This document shows, in pieces, positions 51,888 to 60,919 of a stretch of DNA of 64,000 nucleotides. The DNA is from Halorussus caseinilyticus (GTDB lineage Archaea; Halobacteriota; Halobacteria; Halobacteriales; Haladaptataceae), in assembly GCF_029338395.1 (NCBI RefSeq), contig NZ_CP119809.1, positions 1,364,001 through 1,428,000 on the forward strand, given 5' to 3'. The notes beneath the pieces were generated by a model, which did no database searches, was not told the origin of the DNA, and saw only the letters and a program-made list of their open reading frames with translations. Each line of letters starts with the position of its first letter. The stretch's first letter is position 1. The translations under genes and the position numbers were made by a program.

Positions 51888-53333
51888 ATGCCAGCCTACA
51901 GCCCCGGATTCCGGTCGCTCGACGCCGAACACGACGACCTCTCGCTCGACGTTGACGGCGAGATTCCGGCGTGGCTCTCGGGGTCGCTGGTCCGCAACGG
52001 TCCCGGCAAGTTCGAGGTCGGGGGTCGGCGCGTCGAACACTGGTTCGACGGACTGGCGATGCTCCACAAGTTCCGGTTCGACGGCGGCGACGTGGCCTAC
52101 TCGAACCGCTTTCTCCGGACCGAGACCTACCGGCGGGCCGTAGAGGAGGGAACTATCGCCAGCCAGTTCGCCACCTCCGGGAGCTATCTCGACCAGTTGA
52201 AGTCGTTTCTCGGCGACCCGACGGACAACGCGAACGTCAACGTCGCCCGCGTCGGCGGCGACTACCTCGCGCTGACCGAGACCCCCCGGCGGGTGCGCTT
52301 CGACCCCGAGACGCTGGCGGTCCGGGGCGACCTGCCCGCCGACGACGTGCCGGGCCACCACGTCACCGCGCACTTCCAGCGCGACGACCGGCGCGGCGAG
52401 ACGGTGGGCTACGCCACCGAGTTCGGCCGGACGAACCGGTATCGAATCTACCGGGTGCCAGACGACCCGCCCGGACCCGGCGCGGGCGCAGAGCGCGTCC
52501 CCGTGGCGTCTCTCGAAGTCGAACGCCCGGCCTACCTCCACAGTTTCGCGCTCACGCGGCGGTACGCGGTCCTCGTGGAACCGCCGTTCGTCGTGAACCC
52601 GATGCGCTTCCTTCTGCCCGGAAGCGGTGGGTTCATCGACAACTACCGGTGGAGACCCGAGCGCGGAACTCGGTTTCTGGTCTTCGACCGCGAGTCGGGC
52701 GAACTCGCCGCCGAGCGCCGGACGGCCCCGTTTTTCTTCTTCCACACGGTCAACGCCTTCGACGCGGAGGGCCACGTCGTCGTGGACCTCGTGGCCTACG
52801 AGGACGCCGACATCGTGGAGAACCTTTTCATGTCCTCCGTCGAGGGCGAGGCGGGCCGCCCCGACTCGGGGCCGGAACTCGACGCCGCCGAAGGCGAGTT
52901 GGCGCGCTTCCGGGTCCCGGTCGAAGAAGGGACCGGAACGACAGTAGAGCGCCGGGACCGCTACACGGGCACGGAACTCCCGCGGGTCGCGCCCGGCGCG
53001 CGGATGGACCGGTACCGCTTCGCCTACGGGCAGGCCACCGCACGCGAGGGCCAGAACGGACTCGTCAAGGTGAACGTCGAGACGGGCGAGGCCACCGAGT
53101 GGTGGGCCGAGGGCCACTACGCCGGGGAGCCGATTTTCGTCCCGAACCCCGACGACGCCGCGGTCCCCGAGGACCGCGGCGTCGTCCTCGCGCCCGCCCT
53201 CGACACCGAGTCCGAGCAGTCGCTGTTGGTCGTCCTCGACGGCGAGACGTTCGAGGAACTCGCGCGGGCACAGGTACCCCACCACATCCCGTTCGGGTTC
53301 CACGGCGAGTTCTTCCCCGAAGTCGTCTCGTAG
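51888..53333 (+). CDS. Carotenoid cleavage oxygenase
   Basis: A 481-residue non-haem iron enzyme with a seven-bladed propeller. The four iron-binding His are H162 (VTAHF), H218 (AYLHSFALT), H286 (FFFFHTVNAF) and H472 (IPFGFHGEFFP). N-terminal LSGSLVRNGPGKFEVGG and the later HWFDGLAMLHKF are also family marks. Such enzymes cut carotenoids or related isoprenoids; in haloarchaea one use would be retinal supply for rhodopsins. The cleavage position cannot be read from sequence. A strong hairpin follows the stop. Confidence 0.9.
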   Translation: MPAYSPGFRSLDAEHDDLSLDVDGEIPAWLSGSLVRNGPGKFEVGGRRVEHWFDGLAMLHKFRFDGGDVAYSNRFLRTETYRRAVEEGTIASQFATSGSYLDQLKSFLGDPTDNANVNVARVGGDYLALTETPRRVRFDPETLAVRGDLPADDVPGHHVTAHFQRDDRRGETVGYATEFGRTNRYRIYRVPDDPPGPGAGAERVPVASLEVERPAYLHSFALTRRYAVLVEPPFVVNPMRFLLPGSGGFIDNYRWRPERGTRFLVFDRESGELAAERRTAPFFFFHTVNAFDAEGHVVVDLVAYEDADIVENLFMSSVEGEAGRPDSGPELDAAEGELARFRVPVEEGTGTTVERRDRYTGTELPRVAPGARMDRYRFAYGQATAREGQNGLVKVNVETGEATEWWAEGHYAGEPIFVPNPDDAAVPEDRGVVLAPALDTESEQSLLVVLDGETFEELARAQVPHHIPFGFHGEFFPEVVS

Positions 53334-53337
53334 GCGA

Positions 53338-53369
53338 GCGTCCGGCCGCGTCCGGTCGCGGCCGGACGC
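53338..53369 (+). terminator. Hairpin after the carotenoid oxygenase gene
   Basis: GCGTCCGGCCGCG (53338-53350) and CGCGGCCGGACGC (53357-53369) pair perfectly around six bases, starting five bases past the stop. Confidence 0.55.
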
Positions 53370-53671
53370 CGCCACCTCTGGAAGTGTTAAACAAAGATAT
53401 AGAAGTAGGAGAAAAAGAGATAGGTGGTGGAGAAAAATGAGAATCTTTGGGAAAGAAAGAGGTAGGTAGTCGGGAGAATGGGGCGAGAGACCGGCGTCGG
53501 CGGTCGAAACGGTGTGCAACGGTCCGGCTAAGCCCGGACTGTATCCGGTTAAGTGCCGACGACGCCGGGCGTCCGGCCGGGGCTACCCCCCGACAGACGA
53601 CGTATAACAAAGGCCGTTTCCGGGGAACGTCGTGGCAACCGCCCGCTCGCTGGCGGTCGAAGACGCGAACG

Positions 53672-53704
53672 CGCGACCGGCCGGGAGGTTCCCGGCCGGT
53701 CGCG
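53672..53704 (+). promoter_or_regulatory. Stable hairpin just before the PKD-protein start
   Basis: CGCGACCGGCCGGGA (53672-53686) and its perfect complement (53690-53704) flank a GGT loop, 15 bases before the ATG at 53719. With the TATA-like element near 53601, it would lie in the 5' leader. Confidence 0.5.
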
Positions 53705-53718
53705 GCCCTCCGAAACCC

Positions 53719-56700
53719 ATGACACGGATACGCACGCGACTCGCTACGGTCGGTATCGCTCTCTTGCTGGTCGCCTCGGCAGTTCCGCTCGCTCCCTCCG
53801 GGGGAACTGCCGCCGCCGCGGAACACGCCTTCGTCGTGGAACAGGGCGACCGGTGTGTCGAGGTGTCGCCCCTCCGCGGCGACGACGGCGTGGTCTCGTT
53901 CTACGACTACCGGACGATTGGGAACGCCCCGCGGGGTCTCTACAGTTCCTACATGCCCGCGGGACTCCAACGGGCCGACGCGAGCAGACTCTTCCTCTAC
54001 GAGGGTCCCGACGGGGTGAGCCTCGTGATGGTCCACAACGCGAACGGCGGCGACGGCGGCGACGGGAGCGCCGCCACCTTCCGGTTCCGCGGACTCCCGA
54101 GCGGCGGCGACTGGGTGGTCGAAGACGACAACTACGTCGGGCAGGACGACCGCTTCTCGCGCAACCGCATCGACTGGTCGTGGTACGGCGACCGGACCGA
54201 CGGCGCGGCCTTCCGGGGTCTCGACCGCGGTAGCACCGAAGTCACGGTCGTCCCGGCGTTCGACGAGCAGGCCGCCCTCTACGACGCTCCCGTCCAGCGG
54301 TCGGGCGAGACCCGCGCGTGGCAGTTCCTCACGGGGAGCGTCGGGAATCCCGAGACCGTCGCTCTCGACATGAACGCCCCGGTGACGATTCGGACCGGCC
54401 ACTGCACGCCCGACGAAACCCCGCCGAGCGCCGCGCTCTCGGGCGAAGACGGCGTGGCGGGCCGTCCGGTCTCGTTCGACGCCAGCGGGTCGTCGGACGA
54501 CCGGGAAATCGCGGCGTACCGGTGGGACTTCGACGGCGACGGCGACGTAGAGCGAACCACCACCGACCCGACCGTCGCCTACGAGTACGGCGAGACGGGC
54601 ACCTACGACGCCAGCGTGACCGTCGTGGACGAGGCGGGCAACGCCGACAGCGCGCAGGCTCGGATTACCGTCGAGACCGACGACCCGCCGGAGGCCGCCT
54701 TCCGGACTTCCGACGCACCGACCGAGGGGTCGCCCGTCACCTTCGACGCGAGCAACTCCACCGACGACACCGGCATCGCGGCGTACCGCTGGTCGTTCGG
54801 CGGGAACGCGACGGCGACCGGCCAGCGCGTGACCCACACCTTCGACGCCAACGGGACCTACACCGTCACGCTGGAGGTCGTAGACGAGGGCGGCAACAAC
54901 GCCACGACGACGACCGAAGTCGAGGTCCTGCCCGCCGACGAGACGGCCCCGAACGCGACGGTTCGGGCGAACCGGACCAACGTCACGGCGGGCGCGCTAG
55001 TCTCGTTCGACGCGGCCAACTCATCAGACAACCGGGGCGTCTCGGAGTACCGCTGGGACTTCGGCGACGGGACCGGCGCGACCGGTCCGCGGGCGACCCA
55101 CGCCTACGACTCGGCGGGGACCTACGACGCGACGGTCACCGTCGCCGACGCGGGAGGCAACGCGGCCACCGCGAACGTGACCGTGGTCGTCCGACCGCCC
55201 GACCGGACCGACCCCGCCGCGAACCTCTCGGTCGGGACCAATCGGACCGAGACGGGCACCGAAGTCGCCTTCGACGCGAGCAACTCGACCGACGATGGCG
55301 GGTCCGGTATCGCCGAGTATCGCTGGGACTTCGACGGCGACGGCGAAGTCGAGCGCACGACCGGGAACGCGACGGTCCGCCACGCCTACGACTCGAACGG
55401 CACCTACGACGCCAGCGTGACCGTCGTGGACGAGGCGGGCAACCCCGACGAGGCGGCCGTCTCCGTCCGCGTGGAACGGGACCGGCAGGCCCACCGGGGG
55501 AAGGGCGGAGACGACGGCGGGAACGCTGGCGGCGGTTCGACCAGTCTCGGCCCGCCGCCGGTCGTCACCCGCTCAGAGTCCCGCGGGCCGAACGCCGGAC
55601 TCGTGGACGTGCGCAACGGCCGGGCCGACGAGACGATTCGGGCCGACCTGCCCGCGAGCGCAGTCGCCAACCGAACCGGCGTGACGTTCCGGAAAATCGC
55701 GGTGGACCTCGCAGACGACGACACCCACTTCGCGGTCCGGACCGCCCGACCCGCCGCGGGAGCGACAAACGCCTCGCTCCCGGCGGACGTGACCCTCGGG
55801 TCGCTGTCGGTCGAATCGAAGTACGTCCGGTCGCGGACCGTCGCGGGCGTCACCTACGAGGTGGCAATCGAGCGGTCCCGCCTCGCCGACGCGGGTCTCG
55901 CGCCCGCGGACCTGACCGCGTACGAGCGCACGGGCGGCGCGAGCGCCGCGGGTGACGCGGGCGAGCGTGCAGGCGGCGCGCGCGAGGCGTGGGCGCAGGC
56001 CAACGCGTCGGTCGTCTCGAGCGGCGAGACCGTCGTCCTCCGGGTCCGAACCGACGGGTTCGGACCGATTGCGCTCGGGGCCGACAGGTCGGTGACGCTC
56101 GCCGACGCCGAACTCGACGCGGCGCAGGTCGAGGCCGACGAACCGGTCTCCGTGACGGCGACACTCCGGAACGAGGCCGACCGCGCCGAGGAGTTCGCGG
56201 CGAACCTCACGGTAGACGACGAGGTGGTAGCGACCGAGACGGTCGAAGTGCCTGCGGGCGCGACCAAGCGGGTCACGGTCGAGGCGACGCTTGCACCGGG
56301 TACCCACCGAGTCGGACTCGGCGGTCGGCGAGTCGGCAACGTGTCGGTGGCCGAACCCACCGCGGACCTCGGCGTGGCCGACGTGTCGCTGAACTCGTCG
56401 GCTATCCCGGCGGGCGGGCGGGTCGCAATCGCGGCGACCGTCGAGAACACCGGGAGCGCGGCGGGCGAGCGGACGGTCGCACTGACCCTGTTCGGCGAGC
56501 AGTTGGCGACGAAGACGGTCCGGGTCCCGGCCCACGAGACCCGACGGGTGACGTTCGCCCGAACCGTGAACGCACCGGGAAGCTACACCGCGAGGGTGGG
56601 CGACGAGACGGCCGCGCTGGAGGTCGAGTCCGGGGGCGACGGCGAGGACGGACGGACTGCGCCCGCCGTGCCGGGATTCGGGGTCGGCGCGGCGGCGGTG

Positions 56701-56751
56701 GCGCTGGTCGCGGCCCTGCTGGTCGCGCTGTCGGCCCGCACCCGCCGATGA
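53719..56751 (+). CDS. PKD-repeat surface protein with PGF-CTERM anchor
   Basis: A 1010-residue secreted protein. Signal peptide about 1-38 (VGIALLLVASAVPLA...TAAAA). Residues about 40-230 form a domain with aromatic residues (SFYDYRTIG, DWSWYGDRT). Four PKD domains follow (about 235-590), each with variants of YRWDFDGDG and TYDASVTVVDEAGN. Next come a Gly/Lys linker, a domain with many N-glycosylation sequons (about 620-790) and two CARDB-like beta domains (about 795-965). The C-terminus VPGFGVGAAAVALVAALLV plus Arg residues is a PGF-CTERM sorting signal for archaeosortase A. Likely a surface-attached adhesin or structural protein. ATG 53719 chosen for the signal peptide. Confidence 0.85.
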   Translation: MTRIRTRLATVGIALLLVASAVPLAPSGGTAAAAEHAFVVEQGDRCVEVSPLRGDDGVVSFYDYRTIGNAPRGLYSSYMPAGLQRADASRLFLYEGPDGVSLVMVHNANGGDGGDGSAATFRFRGLPSGGDWVVEDDNYVGQDDRFSRNRIDWSWYGDRTDGAAFRGLDRGSTEVTVVPAFDEQAALYDAPVQRSGETRAWQFLTGSVGNPETVALDMNAPVTIRTGHCTPDETPPSAALSGEDGVAGRPVSFDASGSSDDREIAAYRWDFDGDGDVERTTTDPTVAYEYGETGTYDASVTVVDEAGNADSAQARITVETDDPPEAAFRTSDAPTEGSPVTFDASNSTDDTGIAAYRWSFGGNATATGQRVTHTFDANGTYTVTLEVVDEGGNNATTTTEVEVLPADETAPNATVRANRTNVTAGALVSFDAANSSDNRGVSEYRWDFGDGTGATGPRATHAYDSAGTYDATVTVADAGGNAATANVTVVVRPPDRTDPAANLSVGTNRTETGTEVAFDASNSTDDGGSGIAEYRWDFDGDGEVERTTGNATVRHAYDSNGTYDASVTVVDEAGNPDEAAVSVRVERDRQAHRGKGGDDGGNAGGGSTSLGPPPVVTRSESRGPNAGLVDVRNGRADETIRADLPASAVANRTGVTFRKIAVDLADDDTHFAVRTARPAAGATNASLPADVTLGSLSVESKYVRSRTVAGVTYEVAIERSRLADAGLAPADLTAYERTGGASAAGDAGERAGGAREAWAQANASVVSSGETVVLRVRTDGFGPIALGADRSVTLADAELDAAQVEADEPVSVTATLRNEADRAEEFAANLTVDDEVVATETVEVPAGATKRVTVEATLAPGTHRVGLGGRRVGNVSVAEPTADLGVADVSLNSSAIPAGGRVAIAATVENTGSAAGERTVALTLFGEQLATKTVRVPAHETRRVTFARTVNAPGSYTARVGDETAALEVESGGDGEDGRTAPAVPGFGVGAAAVALVAALLVALSARTRR

Positions 56752-56775
56752 CCGCCGTCCGTCGAGGGTCCGGGT

Positions 56776-58071
56776 CTACTCCGTGAGGGATTCGACGGTC
56801 CGCGCGGCGTTTATCCGGCCCGCACCGAGTTCGGGGTCGCTCGCGCCCGGCGTGAGGTCGGCGTTCCGCTCGATTGCCCGGTGGACCTGTTGGGGACTCG
56901 CGTCGGGCGCGAGTTCCCGGACGAGAGCGGCGAGACCCGCGACCTGCGGGGACGCCATCGAGGTACCCGCCAAGTACGCGTAGGACCCGCCGGGAACCGT
57001 CGAGAGGACGAGATTGGTCGGATACGGCCAGTCGGTGTCTGGCGAGAGGGTCTTCTCCAGCGTCTCGTACCCGCCGCCGGGTGCGCCCACGTCGATGGTG
57101 TTGGTGCCGTAGTTCGAGTAAAACGACCGTTCGTCGTTCGGGCCGGTCGCGCTCACGGCAAACGTACTCTGGAGGCTGGACCACATGTACCGGTAGCCGC
57201 CGTGCTGGAGGTCGGCGTCGGAGTTGCCCGCCGAGACGACGACGCTGGTCCCTCGCTGGAGGACGCTCCGACAGACTCGTTCGCAGACGACCCGACGGAC
57301 GCCACGGGAAGTCTGGTTCTCCCGTGGCGGTCGGGGACTCCACCCGAGACTCATGTTGACGGCATCGGCACCGATTTCGGCGGCGTAGTCGAGCGCCAGC
57401 AGGCAGTCGCTGATTCGTTCGAGTAGCGGCCCCTCCTTCGGGAAGACCCGAATCGGGACGATTTCGGCGTCGGGCGCGGTGCCGACGACGCCCCGTTCGC
57501 CGGTGGCGGCGGCGATGCCCGCGACGTGCGTGCCGTGGTAGTGTACGGGACCACTGTCGGGACCCGACTCCCCGTCGATGAACGACCGGCCGAGGTCGGT
57601 GTTCACGTTGTCCGTGAGGTCCGGGTGGGTGGCATCGACGCCCGTGTCCACGACGGCGATTCGGGTGCCCTCGCCGGTGGCCGTCTCGTGGGCGTCGAAC
57701 GCTTCGGTCACCTGTTTGTCCCACTGGCGGTCGGCGTACTCGGCGTCCTCGGTCCGGTCGGCCGCCTCGACCGGCGAGTCGCCCAACTCGTAGGCGGCGT
57801 CGGTGGCGACCCGTCGGACGCCGTTCACGCTCCGGATGTCGTCGGCCGCGTCGGTCGGGCCAGCGACCAACAGCACGTTCGCGGCGGCTATCTCGTTGCG
57901 GACCGTGTAGCCCGCTCGCTCGACGTTTCGCTTCGCTGAGTCGCTCGCGGCGGTGACGAGGTACGTCACCTGCTCGTCGGCACTCGCGGGGGCGGACGCC
58001 GCGAGACCGACGGCGGTAGTCGTGGCGAAGCCTTTCAGGAACTTTCGTCGCGGGGTGGTAACGCCTCTCAT
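56776..58071 (-). CDS. Tat-exported subtilisin-family serine protease
   Basis: A 431-residue S8 protease of the halolysin type. PRRKFLKGFATTTAVG is a Tat signal and residues about 40-100 a propeptide. The catalytic triad lies in VVDTGVDATHPDL (Asp), HYHGTHVAGIAAATG (His) and GTSMASPQVAGL (Ser); SAGNSDAD carries the oxyanion Asn. There is no C-terminal extension. The TTG at 58089 is upstream of the best start: a TATA box at 58097-58104 points to a transcript beginning near 58074, so ATG 58071 is preferred. It acts outside the cell. Confidence 0.9.
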   Translation of the reverse strand: MRGVTTPRRKFLKGFATTTAVGLAASAPASADEQVTYLVTAASDSAKRNVERAGYTVRNEIAAANVLLVAGPTDAADDIRSVNGVRRVATDAAYELGDSPVEAADRTEDAEYADRQWDKQVTEAFDAHETATGEGTRIAVVDTGVDATHPDLTDNVNTDLGRSFIDGESGPDSGPVHYHGTHVAGIAAATGERGVVGTAPDAEIVPIRVFPKEGPLLERISDCLLALDYAAEIGADAVNMSLGWSPRPPRENQTSRGVRRVVCERVCRSVLQRGTSVVVSAGNSDADLQHGGYRYMWSSLQSTFAVSATGPNDERSFYSNYGTNTIDVGAPGGGYETLEKTLSPDTDWPYPTNLVLSTVPGGSYAYLAGTSMASPQVAGLAALVRELAPDASPQQVHRAIERNADLTPGASDPELGAGRINAARTVESLTE

Positions 58072-58093
58072 TTCCGCAGTAGGATACAAGTTG

Positions 58094-58108
58094 GAATATT
58101 ATAATGTT
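58094..58108 (-). promoter_or_regulatory. TATA-box promoter of the subtilase gene
   Basis: An ATTATAAT element (58097-58104), the same on both strands, lies about 26-33 bases before the ATG at 58071. Confidence 0.55.
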
Positions 58109-58406
58109 TCCGACGGATGGGTATGGTTTAGTACGAGTCCGGCGAAAATTCCGAGCCGTGTCTCGCGCGCCCGAGAGCAACTAAATTCGTTTCTTTGGAA
58201 TCAAATCTACTTCTTATACATGTTCATACTTGTCTTTTAGTGGTCGGAATATTGTCTAACCGACCGGGCGGGCGCGGCGCACAAGCGCCGCGCCCGCCCG
58301 CGAGAAGACGACTGAGCGACCGGCGGGAGCGAAGGAGTCGGCCGGACGCCCGCGCACGGTGGGACACTCGAAGGCGTTCGGCCCGCCGGACTCCGGTCCG
58401 GGCGGA

Positions 58407-58438
58407 CGAAAGCCCCCGCCCGCGGGCGGGGGCTTTCG
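58407..58438. terminator. Perfect 32-base palindrome, GC-rich
   Basis: CGAAAGCCCCCGCCCG followed by its exact reverse complement, with no loop. It lies 74 bases after the queC stop, and both flanking genes are read on the minus strand. Terminator or cruciform; related to 4163-4207. Confidence 0.5.
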
Positions 58439-58505
58439 AAGCCTTCGTCTCGGAGGTTCCTGCGGTCGTCGTAACGACGCGAAGCGAGCAGACGGAAGCC
58501 CGAAA
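58424..58505 (+). repeat. Dispersed repeat family B, 3' part
   Basis: GGCGGGGGCTTTCGAAGCC, GGTTCCTGCGGTCGTCG and GCGAAGCGAGCAGACGG follow the order of 40431-40493. Confidence 0.55.
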
Positions 58506-58511
58506 CGGGGT

Positions 58512-59213
58512 CTATTCCGCGTACTCCGGCCGTTGCTCGTACTCGATGGGGTCCCGGACGCCGAGGTTCTGGAACGCCTGCAACCGGAACGCGCAGGCGT
58601 CACAGGTCCCGCAGGCCGGGGCTTCCGCCCGGTAGCAACTCCACGTGTGTTCGTAGGGGACGCCCAACTCGGTTCCTCGCTCGGCGATGTCGGTCTTCGA
58701 CCACTCCACGAACGGCGCGCGGAGGTCGATGTCGGTGTCGTCTCTGGTCCCCGTATCGACGACCTGCTGGAAGGCGTCGAAGAACGCCGGGCGGCAGTCG
58801 GGGTATCCCGAGAAGTCCTCGCTGTGCGCGCCGATGAAGACGGCCCCGCAGTCGTTGGTCTCGGCGTAGGAGACCGCCATCGAAAGCAGGTTGGCGTTCC
58901 GGAACGGGACGTAGGAGGTCGGCACCTCCTCGGATTCGAGGTCGGCGTCCGCCACGTCCATCTCGTCGTCGGTGAGACTCGACCCGCCGACGGCGGCGAG
59001 GTGGCCAGTCTCGACGTGGAGGAAGTCCGCGGCGTCCACCTCGTCGGCGAGTCGGCGGGCGCAGTCGTACTCCTTGCCCTCGGTCTCCTGCCCGTAGGAG
59101 GTGTGGAGCAGGTAGCAGTCGTAACCCTCCTCGTCGGCGACGTAGGCCGCAGTCGCGCTGTCCATCCCGCCCGAGGCGAGGACGACCGCGCGCTTCGGTG
59201 TGCTGTCAGTCAT
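58512..59213 (-). CDS. queC: 7-cyano-7-deazaguanine synthase
   Basis: A 233-residue enzyme that converts CDG to preQ0 with ATP and ammonia, on the path to archaeosine in tRNA. The PP-loop is LASGGMDSATAA, and a C-terminal zinc site is formed by cysteines in WSCYRAEAPACGTCDAC. ATG 59213 (MTDSTPKRAVV) fits the family; the 12 codons before it do not. The gene shares a 90-base divergent promoter region with the membrane protein gene at 59304, which separates it from queE-queD. Confidence 0.93.
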   Translation of the reverse strand: MTDSTPKRAVVLASGGMDSATAAYVADEEGYDCYLLHTSYGQETEGKEYDCARRLADEVDAADFLHVETGHLAAVGGSSLTDDEMDVADADLESEEVPTSYVPFRNANLLSMAVSYAETNDCGAVFIGAHSEDFSGYPDCRPAFFDAFQQVVDTGTRDDTDIDLRAPFVEWSKTDIAERGTELGVPYEHTWSCYRAEAPACGTCDACAFRLQAFQNLGVRDPIEYEQRPEYAE

Positions 59214-59303
59214 ACTTGGATACTCGCTTGGGAATACCAAGAGCCACACGGTTTCGAGACGGCCATCGACAGGAATAAACCAATTAGATTTGGTAATTCT
59301 AGT

Positions 59304-60128
59304 ATGGGTGCAATTTCAGCCTTCTCGACCGCGGCCGGGACGCTCAAGCGGAACGGCGTCCTCGTCGTCGCGGCGTTCGTCGCCTTGTTGGTAAACGCTC
59401 TCCCCTCCGGCGTGGTGGCCCTGCTACCGGCCTCCGTCGGGCCGTTCGTCTCGCTCCCGGTGTCGGGACTCGTCTTACTCGCCGTCCCGTTCCTGCTCGG
59501 CGGACTGCTCTCGATGGCCGCCGAAGGGTTGGACGGCGTTACCCGACTCGGGACGTTCGTCGAGGGCGGGAAAGAGTACTACCTCAGCATTCTCGGCGCG
59601 CTACTGCTGTTCGCCGTCGTGATGACGGCCATCACGACAATCTTCGTCATCGGCATCGCCGTGGTCGGCGTGTTCGTCCTCGGGATGGGCACGTCCGGTC
59701 TCGGCGGGTCGGTGGCTTCGCCGGGTGCCGGTATCGCCGCCTTCGCTCTCGTCGGACTGCTCGTCGGTCTCGGGACGATGCTCCCGCTGTTCTTCCTCCA
59801 GTTCTACGCCCCGGCCATCGTCGTCTCGGACCTCGGCGTCGTCGCGTCGTTCAAGCGGAGCGCCGGACTCGTCCGCCGAAACTTCGTCTCGACGCTCGGA
59901 TACACTGCTCTCACGATGCTGGTGGGTCTCGTGGCGGGCGTCGCGGGCATCTTCGTCACGATTCTCGGCGGACTCGGCGGCAGTCTCTCGGCGACCCCCT
60001 CGGAGTTCGGCGTCGGCATGGTCGCCCTCGGCGGCGTCCTGTCGCTGGTCGTCTCGGCAGTCGTCTCGGCGTTCGGCACGACGTATCAGGTCGCGTTCTA
60101 CGCCGACTGCCTCGACTCGCTGGAGTGA
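59304..60128 (+). CDS. Haloarchaeal polytopic membrane protein (DUF7847-like)
   Basis: A 274-residue protein with about six to seven transmembrane helices, rich in Gly, Val and Ala. The segment LGVVASFKRSAGLVRRNFVSTLGYTAL is a recurring feature of such proteins: a cytoplasmic basic loop (KRSAGLVRRN) before a helix. Function unknown. It lies between queC and queE but on the opposite strand, so it is not part of an archaeosine operon. Confidence 0.65.
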   Translation: MGAISAFSTAAGTLKRNGVLVVAAFVALLVNALPSGVVALLPASVGPFVSLPVSGLVLLAVPFLLGGLLSMAAEGLDGVTRLGTFVEGGKEYYLSILGALLLFAVVMTAITTIFVIGIAVVGVFVLGMGTSGLGGSVASPGAGIAAFALVGLLVGLGTMLPLFFLQFYAPAIVVSDLGVVASFKRSAGLVRRNFVSTLGYTALTMLVGLVAGVAGIFVTILGGLGGSLSATPSEFGVGMVALGGVLSLVVSAVVSAFGTTYQVAFYADCLDSLE

Positions 60129-60134
60129 CTCGAA

Positions 60135-60917
60135 CTACGTCTCGGGCGCGTCGTTCCAGAGGTCCACGTGGAGGCGCGGCGTGTACCGAAAGCCGTACTC
60201 TCGGGCGAGTTCGGCGGTGAGCGCGCGGGTCTCTTCGATTCGGTCTCTGGTCGCGCCCTCGGGCATCAGCAGAACGTCGGTGTCCCGTATTTCGACCGCG
60301 GAGGCGTCCCGAATCCGACCGAGCAGGTCGGTAATCTCGTCCACGTCTTCCCGGTCGCTGACGACGAACTTGAGTTGGAAGTCGTAGGCTTCGACCAGCG
60401 CGGCGAGCGCGTCGAGGTCGATGCGTCGATTCTCGTGGCGGTCGGCCCACTCGCCGTCGCCCTTCGGGTCTCGCTCCGGGGTCGGCGTGCTGGAGGCGAG
60501 TTTCGGACTGACGCTGGCGAGGTCGATGGGCGCGTCCCGGTAGACGGTACCGTTGGTCTCGACGGTGGTGTGGTAGTCCCGCGCGTCGAGCTTCCGGAGG
60601 AGCGACTTTACGGCGTCGTGTATCATTGGTTCGCCGCCCGTGACGACCACGTGGTCGGCGTCGTAGGACTCGACTTCGGCCAGAACTTCCTCGACGCTCA
60701 TCGTCGCGTGGGAGGGTTCCCACGAGGTGTGATACGAGTCGCAGAACCAACACCGGAGGTTACACCCCGAAGTGCGGACGAACACGCTGGGAACGCCCGC
60801 GAGTCGGCCCTCGCCCTGCAACGACTCGAAGAGTTCGTTGACCGGGAGGGCGTCCCCCTCCCCGTCGAACTCTCCGTCCTCGGCGTCCGCGCGGTCCACG
60901 TCGCTGGAGACGGGCAT
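60135..60917 (-). CDS. queE: 7-carboxy-7-deazaguanine synthase
   Basis: A 260-residue radical-SAM enzyme that makes CDG from carboxy-tetrahydropterin. The cluster-binding site is CNLRCWFC (C-x3-C-x2-C), with the substrate-recognition NELFESLQGEGRLAGVPSVF before it and VVVTGGEPMIH (Gly-rich AdoMet motif) after it. ETNGTVY and VSPKLASS are further marks. The 20 acidic N-terminal residues are haloarchaeal. It starts two bases after the queD stop, so the pair is coupled. Confidence 0.93.
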   Translation of the reverse strand: MPVSSDVDRADAEDGEFDGEGDALPVNELFESLQGEGRLAGVPSVFVRTSGCNLRCWFCDSYHTSWEPSHATMSVEEVLAEVESYDADHVVVTGGEPMIHDAVKSLLRKLDARDYHTTVETNGTVYRDAPIDLASVSPKLASSTPTPERDPKGDGEWADRHENRRIDLDALAALVEAYDFQLKFVVSDREDVDEITDLLGRIRDASAVEIRDTDVLLMPEGATRDRIEETRALTAELAREYGFRYTPRLHVDLWNDAPET

Positions 60918-60919
60918 CG

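Larger units (their letters stand above)
53334..53718. other. Gene-free stretch with two hairpins and a purine-rich tract
   Basis: Hairpin 53338-53369, an almost purine-only plus-strand tract (about 53399-53500) and a second hairpin 53672-53704 before the PKD gene. A TATA-like CGTATAACAA lies near 53601-53610. No gene seen. Confidence 0.55.
58072..58511. other. Gene-free stretch with palindrome and repeat fragment
   Basis: Holds the subtilase promoter (TATA at 58097-58104), AT-rich DNA (58180-58255), the 32-base palindrome and a family B fragment (58424-58505). No gene seen. Confidence 0.6.
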
